This document shows positions 1 through 6,529 of a DNA stretch of 15,143 nt, in pieces. The position numbers were made by a program, and so were the translations under genes. The stretch is taken from the NCBI GenBank assembly GCA_029263435.1, contig JAJCXL010000104.1, forward strand, positions 1 to 15,143. The letters are read 5' to 3'. The stretch's first letter is position 1. The number at the start of each line of letters is the position of its first letter. The notes beneath the pieces are model-generated. The model saw only the letters and a list, made by a program, of their open reading frames with translations. It did not search any database and was not told the origin of the DNA. The DNA comes from Acidobacteriota bacterium. GTDB lineage: Bacteria; Acidobacteriota; Vicinamibacteria; Marinacidobacterales; SMYC01.

Positions 1-177
1 TTTCCGATCGTGGGGTTTCCGAAAGGACGTCCCGATGTCTATATCACCGTGATGCACAGCGGCGTCACGCTGAGCCCTCTCATGGGGCGACTGGCGCCGC
101 TCGAGATATTGGATGGCGCCGATGTCGAGCTTCTCCACCCCTATCGCCTCTCTCGCTTCGAGGAGACATCGGGCTAG
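1..177 (+). CDS. FAD-dependent oxidoreductase (DAO family), C-terminal fragment
   Basis: The frame is open from base 1 to a TAG at 175-177 and gives 58 residues; the start lies outside the window. The fragment contains VMHSGVTLSPLMGRL, followed about 20 residues later by LLHPYRLSRF. This matches the usual end of DAO-fold flavoenzymes (glycine/D-amino-acid/sarcosine-oxidase type): a conserved HSG-T-P-G stretch near the flavin and a closing PxR-x-RF-like tail. Such enzymes oxidise amines or amino acids to imines with release of hydrogen peroxide or electron transfer. The substrate cannot be told from this tail. It ends 30 bases before the stop of the convergent EamA gene. The family call is fairly secure; any narrower function is not. 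Confidence 0.72.
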   Translation, partial: FPIVGFPKGRPDVYITVMHSGVTLSPLMGRLAPLEILDGADVELLHPYRLSRFEETSG

Positions 178-194
178 TCGCCGACCCGTCTCGC

Positions 195-220
195 GAAGCG
201 ATCCGTCTCATGGTCGCTTC
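195..220. terminator. hairpin between convergent genes, possible terminator
   Basis: GAAGCGATC (195-203) pairs with GGTCGCTTC (212-220) over nine positions including one G-T, with an 8-base loop. It lies at the junction of the oxidoreductase tail (+) and the EamA gene (-) and covers the latter's last codons and stop. Neither side has a T-run, so it is not a canonical intrinsic terminator. It may be a bidirectional terminator-like stem or chance structure. Confidence 0.28.
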
Positions 221-1095
221 CGGAGCATGGCGAGCGCCGCCGCGCCGAGCATGAGAAGCGAGCCCGCGATCTCATAGACCCCGAATGGCTCGTGCAGCAC
301 CAGGACCCCGAGCATCACCGCGAGGATTGGCGACACGAAGGCATAGAGGCCGGCGCGAGTCGGGCCCCAATCTCGCAAGAGTTGTAAGTAGAGGGTGAAC
401 GCGATGACGGAGCCGCCCAGTACGAGGAACGCCCAGCTCGCGAAGACGCCCGGCTCGAGAAAAGCCATGAGTGTACCGACGCCGATAGGCTCGAACAACG
501 CGGCCAGCACGAACAAGCCCAAGCCTCCCAAGAGGGTCAGCCAGCCACTCACCCTAAGCGGGCTCGATGCCCTCAGCATCGGGCGGCTCAAGATAGATCC
601 CCAGCAGTAAGTCAACGTCCCGATGACGAGCGCAGCCATGCCTTCGAGGCCTTGTCGGTCGGCGTCGAAGCTCAGCTTCGGCAAGAACAAGATGAACAAC
701 CCGACGATACCGATGGCGATGGCGAGCGACGTTCGTGCCGAGAAGACCTCTTCTTTCGCGATGAGGCCGAGGGTGAATAGCCCGACCGGAATCAAAGCGA
801 GGTTGACGACCGAAGAAAGCCCGGAGGGCACGAACTGCATTCCCCAAAACAAGAAGCCGTAGGAGACGGTGTTGACGAGAAAAGCGGTGAGGACGACTCG
901 AACGAGGCTCCCCGGAAGAGCGAAGTCTCCGCCTCGCACCCGATGGAAGACCAGCAACAAGGCCCCGGCCGCGACCAGGCGCATCCCTGCGAAGGAAAAA
1001 GGCGGGACCGCTTCGACGCCGACTTTGATGGCGATCCAGGTCAAGCCCCAGATCGTCGACATCACCGCGAACGATATCGGGCCCGGCAGCTTCAA
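208..1095 (-). CDS. EamA-family (DMT superfamily) inner-membrane permease
   Basis: The protein is 295 residues from the chosen TTG and is strongly hydrophobic, with about ten predicted membrane spans in two repeated EamA halves (roughly residues 6-138 and 150-290). The first half has the familiar WGLTWIAIKVGV helix followed by PPFSFAGMRL. The second ends with P-I-L-A-V-M-L-G-V and a LHEPF segment, as in RhaT/YdcZ-type exporters. Family members export amino acids, metabolites or drugs; the substrate here is unknown. The frame is open up to 1170, but the TTG at 1095-1093 is favoured: it overlaps the upstream gene's TGA as TTGA, GAAGG lies 6 bases before it, and it gives a family-typical length. 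An ATG at 1062 would cut into helix 1. Probably translated by coupling to the upstream gene. Confidence 0.85.
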   Translation of the reverse strand: MKLPGPISFAVMSTIWGLTWIAIKVGVEAVPPFSFAGMRLVAAGALLLVFHRVRGGDFALPGSLVRVVLTAFLVNTVSYGFLFWGMQFVPSGLSSVVNLALIPVGLFTLGLIAKEEVFSARTSLAIAIGIVGLFILFLPKLSFDADRQGLEGMAALVIGTLTYCWGSILSRPMLRASSPLRVSGWLTLLGGLGLFVLAALFEPIGVGTLMAFLEPGVFASWAFLVLGGSVIAFTLYLQLLRDWGPTRAGLYAFVSPILAVMLGVLVLHEPFGVYEIAGSLLMLGAAALAMLRKRP

Positions 1096-2717
1096 GGATT
1101 GCCTTCGACCCAGACCACCCGTTCGCCGGCCTCGAAAGGGCCTCTCTCTTCTACCCGCCCACCCGGCCACGTGACGCGAATCGTGTCGATGCGCTCGGCA
1201 GCTCCTATGGATAGGTGAAGGGTCCGTTCGTTCTGTGACAAGTAGCTCGATGCGGCGGTGGCCTGCATGCGCCGCGACCGGCCGCCGAGTCGATGCTCGA
1301 GGGTCGCGCCGAGTCCATCGCGGTTCGCATCCCGGCCGACGAGAACGATACGGATCGCGGCTGCGGCGGCGGTATCGTTTCTGAGCAAGGTCGGACTCTC
1401 GCCCGAGCTCGAAAAGACGAGATCCAAGTCGAGATCGGCGTCGATGTCCGCGATCGCGACCCCACGGCTCACGCGCTCGCCTTCGAGAAGCGTTTCGTGA
1501 AAAGTGCCGTCTTGATTGCGGAACACTTGGTTGGGCTGCGCATACTGGCCGCCGAATAATCGTGCGGCGTTGTCGAGTACGTGGCCGTTGGCGACCACGA
1601 GGTCGTCGAAGGTGTCGTTGTCGAGATCTGCGAAGCTCGCGCCGAAGCCGAGCCGCGCGACGGAGGGCCGTCCGAGCCCGACCAGCATCGAGACGTCCGT
1701 AAAAAAACCGTTCGACTCGTTCCGATACAACGTGTTCGACTCACCTTCGAAGTTGGTCACGAAGACATCGAGATCGCCGTCGAGATCGAAGTCCGAGTGG
1801 GTGACGCCCATGCCCGCGAGCGCGTTGCCGTCAGCGTCGTAGCTGACCCCAACGAGCAAGCCCACCTCTTCGAAGGTAAACGACCCGCGATTGCGAAACA
1901 AGAAGTTCGGGACGGTGTCATTGGCGACGTAGATATCGGTGAGGCCGTCATCGTCGAAGTCGAAGGCGATGACCCCGAGACCTTTGCCGGTGGGACGTGC
2001 GATGCCGGCCTCGACGCCCTTCGCTTCGAACCCGCCGTCTCCCGTATTCCGGTAGAGCTCGTCCGGGACACCACGAAACGCGTCGGGAAGGCAATAGGCC
2101 CGCACCGATTCGCCATCTTTGGTTTGCGCACATTCCGGGTGGTTCGACAGGCTCCAGTCGACGTAGTTGGTGACGTATAAATCGAGGAAGCCGTCATTGT
2201 CGAGATCCGCCCACGTCGCGCTGGCGCTGAACCCTTGACCGTCGACGGCGGTGTCCGTGACCTCTGCGAACGTCCCGTCACCGTGATTGCGGAACAGTCG
2301 GTTGCGGCCGTAATGCGTGAGATAGAGGTCCGGATCCCCGTCGTTGTCGTAGTCACCCGCGGTCGCACCCATGCCGTAACCCGTGTGTTCGAGGCCCGCT
2401 GAGCCGGTGACGTCCGTGAAGTTTCCGCGTCCGTCGTTTCGGTACAACGTGCACGCGCTGGTCTGAGAGCTGTCGGAGCTCGTGAGGTCGCCGCCGTTGA
2501 CGAAGAGCAGATCGGCGTCGTCGTCGTTGTCATAGTCCCAGAACACGACGCCCGCGCCCATCGTCTCGGGCATGTGCTTGGCTCCGGTGGCGCCGGTCTC
2601 GTGGCGAAAAGTGATGCCGCTCATAGCCGTTACGTCGGTCAAGACGAGCTCCTGCTGGCCGAAGGCGGGTAGGGCCGAGACGATGACGATCGCGAACGCC
2701 TTGGGGCTCAGGCGCAC
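1092..2717 (-). CDS. Secreted FG-GAP/VCBS beta-propeller with C-terminal ASPIC/UnbV domain (CRTAC1 family)
   Basis: 541 residues from a GTG start. An N-terminal signal peptide (about residues 1-20, ending in PAFG before QQ) predicts export. Seven FG-GAP-type units follow, each with an Asp-rich calcium-type loop starting near residues 61, 122, 171, 253, 309, 364 and 424 (for example DYDNDGD and DFDLDGD), each followed by a D-L-x-V/F strand. Most are accompanied by an LYRN or LFRN turn. Seven units fit a complete integrin-alpha-like propeller. Residues about 455-540 form the ASPIC/UnbV domain, with IRVTWPGG near residue 513. Such proteins are secreted or surface-bound, probably in adhesion or ligand binding; the exact role is not known. 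It starts 14 bases after the DUF4136 gene and overlaps the EamA gene by four bases. The Shine-Dalgarno is weak, so coupling is possible. Confidence 0.9.
   Translation of the reverse strand: MRLSPKAFAIVIVSALPAFGQQELVLTDVTAMSGITFRHETGATGAKHMPETMGAGVVFWDYDNDDDADLLFVNGGDLTSSDSSQTSACTLYRNDGRGNFTDVTGSAGLEHTGYGMGATAGDYDNDGDPDLYLTHYGRNRLFRNHGDGTFAEVTDTAVDGQGFSASATWADLDNDGFLDLYVTNYVDWSLSNHPECAQTKDGESVRAYCLPDAFRGVPDELYRNTGDGGFEAKGVEAGIARPTGKGLGVIAFDFDDDGLTDIYVANDTVPNFLFRNRGSFTFEEVGLLVGVSYDADGNALAGMGVTHSDFDLDGDLDVFVTNFEGESNTLYRNESNGFFTDVSMLVGLGRPSVARLGFGASFADLDNDTFDDLVVANGHVLDNAARLFGGQYAQPNQVFRNQDGTFHETLLEGERVSRGVAIADIDADLDLDLVFSSSGESPTLLRNDTAAAAAIRIVLVGRDANRDGLGATLEHRLGGRSRRMQATAASSYLSQNERTLHLSIGAAERIDTIRVTWPGGRVEERGPFEAGERVVWVEGNP
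1102..1106 (-). promoter_or_regulatory. Shine-Dalgarno GAAGG deciding the TTG start of the EamA gene
   Basis: Reading leftward, GAAGG is followed by six bases and then TTG at 1095-1093. It lies inside the last codons of the preceding ASPIC/UnbV gene, as expected for a translationally coupled start. Confidence 0.5.
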
Positions 2718-2731
2718 TCGTGAGCGTCCCG

Positions 2732-3262
2732 TCAGTCTTTCGAGGGGTATTTCTTGAAGATATCGGTGACCGCGTCACCGATCTGGCGTTCGGACTTGTC
2801 GGGGGTTCCCAATGAATAGGTCCCTTTGGCTTCCCAAACGAGGAAGCTCGAATCAGCTTCGATCAGCTCGACTCCAAAATCCGCGAGCTTCTCGCGAGAG
2901 AAATCGATCTGGATAGTGGAGTTGGCGTTGTCCCAAACGGAGCGCTGTTGAGTGGGATTTCCTTGGACCCGTTCTTTGAGTGTCAAGCGGTAACGGATAC
3001 GGACGTCCGGGTCGATAGTGTCGATGCGGTAGCCTTGATCCTTCATCGCGGCCTGGATGGCGTTGACGATGCGTATGTGATTGGCCATGTTCGCCGCGGC
3101 GACCTGGTCGCGGCTCCATCCATAGGTCTCGTATTCTTCGAGCTTCTGCGCGCGCTCCCGCTCCACCTTCGCGGCATCCGGCGGCTTCGGTAACTGCGAC
3201 TGTCCGACTGCTGTCATGGAAATCACCGACAGCGCTGCCACGAGCACGATTTTTCTCGTCAC
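2732..3262 (-). CDS. Periplasmic DUF4136 domain protein
   Basis: 176 residues. The GTG start is well supported by a strong Shine-Dalgarno (AGGAGGAGG about 4-7 bases upstream). Residues 1-20 form a signal peptide (MTRKIVLVAALS..., ending TAVGQ). The body follows the DUF4136 layout: an EYETYGWSRDQ segment near residue 43, a helix leading to IVNAIQAAMKDQGYR, then IDPDVRIRYRL, a VELIEADSSFLVWEAKG strand pair and a closing DIFKKYPSKD. No catalytic residues are known for the family, which is envelope-located and of unknown function. There is no lipobox Cys, unlike many homologues, so it is probably soluble in the periplasm. It is first in a leftward cluster with the FG-GAP protein and the EamA permease. 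Confidence 0.82.
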   Translation of the reverse strand: MTRKIVLVAALSVISMTAVGQSQLPKPPDAAKVERERAQKLEEYETYGWSRDQVAAANMANHIRIVNAIQAAMKDQGYRIDTIDPDVRIRYRLTLKERVQGNPTQQRSVWDNANSTIQIDFSREKLADFGVELIEADSSFLVWEAKGTYSLGTPDKSERQIGDAVTDIFKKYPSKD

Positions 3263-3454
3263 GAAACCTCCTCCTGACAGTGTCTTCGTTTTGCCGGATC
3301 GTTGTCAACTCCGAACAAAACGCGTTTGATTCGTGAATTGTTTCGATTGTATGCGTGTATTCTAAAGATAATTAACCGATTATGAAACAAGCACTTAAGT
3401 AAGATACGTCGTTTCTTGGCTGACGGGACCGTTCCGGGAGTGCTAAATTCGGCC
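3263..3454. promoter_or_regulatory. Divergent, locally AT-rich regulatory region between the DUF4136 operon and the MocR gene
   Basis: This 192-base gap separates two divergently transcribed genes and is conspicuously AT-rich between about 3325 and 3405, unlike the GC-rich genes around it. It holds a near-palindrome (3312-3333), a direct repeat of ATTGT at 3337-3341 and 3346-3350, and a perfect ACTTAAGT palindrome at 3393-3400. A perfect TTGACA lies on the minus strand at 3308-3303, with a poor GACACT 18 bases on. A GATAAT lies at 3367-3372 (+) without a good -35 partner. Promoters must be here, but I cannot place either start site. MocR-type regulators often bind their own divergent region at direct repeats, so autoregulation is plausible. 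Confidence 0.55.
3312..3333. repeat. 22-bp imperfect palindrome, candidate operator
   Basis: CGAACAAAACG (3312-3322) is followed without a gap by CGTTTGATTCG (3323-3333). The arms match as an inverted repeat at 9 of 11 positions. It sits in the divergent promoter region, about 120 bases before the MocR start and 50 before the DUF4136 start. The zero spacer rules out an RNA hairpin of the whole element and favours a binding site for a dimeric protein. Confidence 0.4.
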
Positions 3455-4837
3455 ATGACAATTTGGCGGCCCCATTTACCGGATTCCGAGGTCCCACTCT
3501 ATCAGGCCATCGCGAACGCTATCGCGAACGACGTCGTGAGCGGCCGTCTCGCGGAAGGCTCCCGGCTCCCTCCGCAGCGCGATCTCGCGGATGAGCTCAG
3601 CGTCGCCCTCACGACGGTCACCCGAGCCTATAGCGAGGCGGAGCGTCGCGGGCTCGTGAGCGGCGAGGTCGGTCGCGGGACGTTCGTCCGACGCCAGGAG
3701 AGTTTCCACCTTCGCCGAACCGAGGCGGGGCCGGAATCGTGCGATCTGACGATCAACAGCCTGCTCCCTTATCCGATGGGCCGAGAGCTCGCCAAAGGCA
3801 TGGGCCGATTGCTGTCGGGGGGAGACCCGTGGTCGGTTCTCGACTACCAGCCTCCTTACGGGCAGTGGCGGCAGCGACAAGCGGGAGCTCGATTCATCCA
3901 CCGCGCGGGTGTCGATGGCTCGCCCGATAGGGTCCTCGTCACCAGCGGAGCCCAGCACGCGATGGCTGTCGTTTTCTCTACCCTGACCAATCCAGGCGAT
4001 CTCGTATTGACGGGGGAGCTCACTTATAGCGGCATGAAGTCGCTCGCGAACTTCCTTCATATCCGGTTGCGCGGCTTGCTGATGGACGAAGAAGGCATTC
4101 GCCCCGACGCGTTCGAGGCCGCGTGCGCCACGACGGGGGCCAAAGCGCTGTACTGCATGCCGACGCTGCAAAATCCCACCGCTGCGGTCATGTCCGTCAA
4201 GAGGAGGCAAGAGATCGTCGCTATCGCGGAAGCCTACGAGCTCCCCGTCGTCGAGGATGACAGCTACGGCTTCTTGATTCCGGAGGCCAAGGCGTTAGCT
4301 TCGTTCCAGACGCGGGGTACGGACTTCTACTACTTGACCGGAACGTCGAAGAGCCTCGCGCCCGGGCTTCGGATCGGGTTTCTCCACTCGCCGGCGGCGA
4401 TGGTCGATCGCTTGGCCGCGGCGGTGTCGGCGACCACGTTCATGGCCGCGCCCCCGATGGCGGAGCTCGTGACGGCCTGGCTCGCGGACGGCACCGCCGA
4501 CAAAGTGATGGAGTGGAAGCGCAACGAAGCACGTGCGCGGCAAAAGAGCGCTAGGCGGGCACTGGCGAGCTTCGACTATCGTGCGCATCCCGCGAGCCCT
4601 CACGGCTGGCTCACCATTCCGGAGCCATGGTGCGTGTCCGACTTCGTTGCCCAGGCTGCGATGAGAGGGGTGCTCATTTCGCCCGCGGACGATTTCGCCG
4701 CGGGACGCGCCACGAGCACGCACGCGGTGCGCTTGTGTCTTGGGCCGGTCGCTTCCCGAGCCCGGCTAGACGAAGCGCTGAGCACCCTGGTCGAGATCTT
4801 GGAGCAACCACCGAGGCCCGGGCGTACCGTCGTCTGA
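3455..4837 (+). CDS. MocR-type regulator: GntR winged helix fused to a fold-type I aminotransferase domain
   Basis: 460 residues from the ATG. Residues about 8-80 form a GntR winged helix (SRLPPQRDLADELSV, then TTVTRAY, and a GRGTFV wing at 74-79). Residues about 110-455 form a PLP-binding aminotransferase-like domain with the expected residues: N240 (in MPTLQNPT), D268 and Y271 (VEDDSYG), Schiff-base K299 (TGTSKSLAPG), R306, and the carboxylate-binding R426 (HAVRLCLG). PLP binding is therefore likely. Such proteins sense PLP or amino-acid-derived ligands and control vitamin B6, GABA, taurine or ectoine genes. None of these targets is next door, so its regulon is unknown. The open frame extends to a TTG at 3416, but the ATG at 3455 gives the normal family N-terminus. 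No Shine-Dalgarno stands at a normal distance. Confidence 0.9.
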   Translation: MTIWRPHLPDSEVPLYQAIANAIANDVVSGRLAEGSRLPPQRDLADELSVALTTVTRAYSEAERRGLVSGEVGRGTFVRRQESFHLRRTEAGPESCDLTINSLLPYPMGRELAKGMGRLLSGGDPWSVLDYQPPYGQWRQRQAGARFIHRAGVDGSPDRVLVTSGAQHAMAVVFSTLTNPGDLVLTGELTYSGMKSLANFLHIRLRGLLMDEEGIRPDAFEAACATTGAKALYCMPTLQNPTAAVMSVKRRQEIVAIAEAYELPVVEDDSYGFLIPEAKALASFQTRGTDFYYLTGTSKSLAPGLRIGFLHSPAAMVDRLAAAVSATTFMAAPPMAELVTAWLADGTADKVMEWKRNEARARQKSARRALASFDYRAHPASPHGWLTIPEPWCVSDFVAQAAMRGVLISPADDFAAGRATSTHAVRLCLGPVASRARLDEALSTLVEILEQPPRPGRTVV

Positions 4838-4897
4838 CAGGACCGCCGATACCCGACACCCCGAGCCGCTTGCCGTTTCTGGGTCCGACTGATTAGA

Positions 4898-4924
4898 GTC
4901 TCTTCGCACTTGGAGCGAAGAGAC
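4898..4924 (+). promoter_or_regulatory. Perfect 10-bp inverted repeat abutting the acyl-CoA synthetase start codon, with the RBS in its loop
   Basis: GTCTCTTCGC (4898-4907) and GCGAAGAGAC (4915-4924) are exact reverse complements separated by the 7-base loop ACTTGGA. The downstream arm ends on the base before the ATG at 4925. The likely Shine-Dalgarno GGAG (4912-4915) lies three bases in the loop and one in the stem. Two readings are possible: an mRNA hairpin controlling ribosome access, or a DNA operator for a dimeric repressor. No T-run follows, so it is not a terminator for the MocR gene. Confidence 0.6.
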
Positions 4925-6529
4925 ATGATTTTTCGGAACCGCCAGCACGCGATTGAGATCCCGAACCAACCGCTCGCCGCCTACGTCCTCGAGCACGCTT
5001 CGGGGCGCGGCGACAAGAGCGCCATCTTGGACGGCACGAGCGGTCATGGTTTGTCGTACGCGCAGCTGGCCGCGAGCGTCGCCCGGGTGGCGAAAGGCTT
5101 TGCGCTGCGGGGGCTAAAGAAAGGCGATGTCGTCGCGATCTATAGCCCCAACTTGCCGGAATATGCGCCGGCGTTTCTCGGAGTGGCAACGTTGGGTGGG
5201 ATCTGCACGACGGCGAGTCCGCTATACACTTCGGAAGAGCTGGCTCGCCAGCTGCGCGATGCCGGTGCTCGCTTTCTCGTCACCGTCCCGGGGTTTCTCG
5301 ACAAAGCCGTGGAGGCCGCGGCGCAGGCCTCGGTGGAAGAGATTTTCGTGTTCGGCGAATGCGACGGTGCGAGCCCGTTCCAATCGCTACTCGATAATGA
5401 CGGTGACGCGCCCGAGGTCGCGATCGATCTGGAAGACTTGGTCGCGCTTCCATACTCGAGCGGCACGACCGGCGTGCAAAAAGGCGTGATGCTCACCCAT
5501 CGAAATCTCGTCGCGAATCTCGTACAAACGGAGCAAGCGCTCGAGGGCGCGCTCGACGCCAACGACACGGTCCTCGGGGTGCTGCCGTTCTTCCATATCT
5601 ACGGGCTCGTGGTGGTGATGAACTTATCGCTTCGCGTCGGCGCGAGCATCGTCACGATGCCCCGATTCGACTTTGCGGAATGTCTCGCCTTGATGGAGCG
5701 TCGACGGGTCACGGTGGCCTACCTGGTCCCGCCGATCGTTTTGGGGCTGTCGAAACATCCGAGGGTCGAGGATCACGACTTTTCTTCCCTCCGCTGGATT
5801 CTGTCCGGCGCGGCGCCTCTAGGAAAAGATGTCACCGAAGCCTGCGTGAAGCGACTGGATTGTGCGCTCATCCAGGGCTACGGCTTGACCGAGACCAGCC
5901 CCGTCTCCCATTGCGGTGAGATGCGAAACGGAACCATGCGTGCGGGGTCGGTCGGACCGTGCGTTCCCGGGACCGAGTGCAAGATCGTGGATGTCGAGAC
6001 GGGCGAGGAGCTCGGCCCCGACGAGCGAGGCGAGATTTGGATTCGAGGTCCACAGGTGATGAAGGGCTACCTGGGTCGGCCGGACGCCACCAAGCAATGT
6101 ATCGACGAGGACGGTTTCTTTCATAGCGGTGACATCGGCTACACGGACGAGGACGGGCACTTCTTCATCGTGGACCGGCTGAAGGAGCTCATCAAGTACA
6201 AGGGGATGCAGGTGGCGCCGGCGGAGCTCGAGGCGGTGTTGCTGACGCATCCGTCGGTGAGCGATGCCGCCGTCATTCCGAAAGCTGATGAGGACGCCGG
6301 CGAGATTCCGAAAGCCTTCGTGGTCTTGGGAGACGCCATCGACCCGAACGAGATCCTCGAATTCGTCGCGTCGCGCGTGGCGCCGCACAAGAAGGTGCGT
6401 GCGATCGAGGTGGTCGACGTCATCCCCAAATCGCCATCGGGGAAGATTTTGCGACGGGTGCTGGTGGAGCGGGAACGGGCCGAGACGAGCTCCGTCGAAC
6501 GCCCTAAGAGTGCGGAGCCGGCCTCCTAG
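4925..6529 (+). CDS. Acyl-CoA synthetase, 4-coumarate-CoA ligase type (ANL superfamily)
   Basis: 534 residues from the ATG. The family converts a carboxylic acid, ATP and CoA to acyl-CoA through an acyl-adenylate. The core motifs are all present: P-loop SSGTTGVQKG at 178-187, PFFHIYG at 221-227, GYGLTE at 318-323, GEIWIRG near 369, the hinge segment with D403 (HSGDIG) and R418 (VDRLKEL), KGMQVAPAELE near 426, and catalytic K507 in PKSPSGKILRR. The N-terminus (IFRNRQHAIEIPNQPL) resembles the 4CL opening, which supports the ATG over a TTG at 4910. Hydroxycinnamates or medium/long fatty acids are both possible substrates; I cannot separate them by eye. It lies 87 bases behind the MocR gene and may be its target. 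The stop shares CTAG with the convergent hydrolase. Confidence 0.92.
   Translation: MIFRNRQHAIEIPNQPLAAYVLEHASGRGDKSAILDGTSGHGLSYAQLAASVARVAKGFALRGLKKGDVVAIYSPNLPEYAPAFLGVATLGGICTTASPLYTSEELARQLRDAGARFLVTVPGFLDKAVEAAAQASVEEIFVFGECDGASPFQSLLDNDGDAPEVAIDLEDLVALPYSSGTTGVQKGVMLTHRNLVANLVQTEQALEGALDANDTVLGVLPFFHIYGLVVVMNLSLRVGASIVTMPRFDFAECLALMERRRVTVAYLVPPIVLGLSKHPRVEDHDFSSLRWILSGAAPLGKDVTEACVKRLDCALIQGYGLTETSPVSHCGEMRNGTMRAGSVGPCVPGTECKIVDVETGEELGPDERGEIWIRGPQVMKGYLGRPDATKQCIDEDGFFHSGDIGYTDEDGHFFIVDRLKELIKYKGMQVAPAELEAVLLTHPSVSDAAVIPKADEDAGEIPKAFVVLGDAIDPNEILEFVASRVAPHKKVRAIEVVDVIPKSPSGKILRRVLVERERAETSSVERPKSAEPAS

Noticed and set aside
1757..2533. 258-codon minus-strand frame rich in Thr and Ser
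   Set aside because: It is the other-frame reading of the repeated Asp-loop codons of the FG-GAP gene; repetitiveness reflects the propeller, not a separate gene.
3279..3308. TTGACA with GACACT as the promoter of the DUF4136 operon
   Set aside because: The -35 is perfect, but the -10 is poor and would put the transcription start inside the Shine-Dalgarno; not reported as a promoter.
3476..4210. 244-codon minus-strand frame
   Set aside because: Antisense to the winged-helix and aminotransferase motifs of the MocR gene; no independent features.
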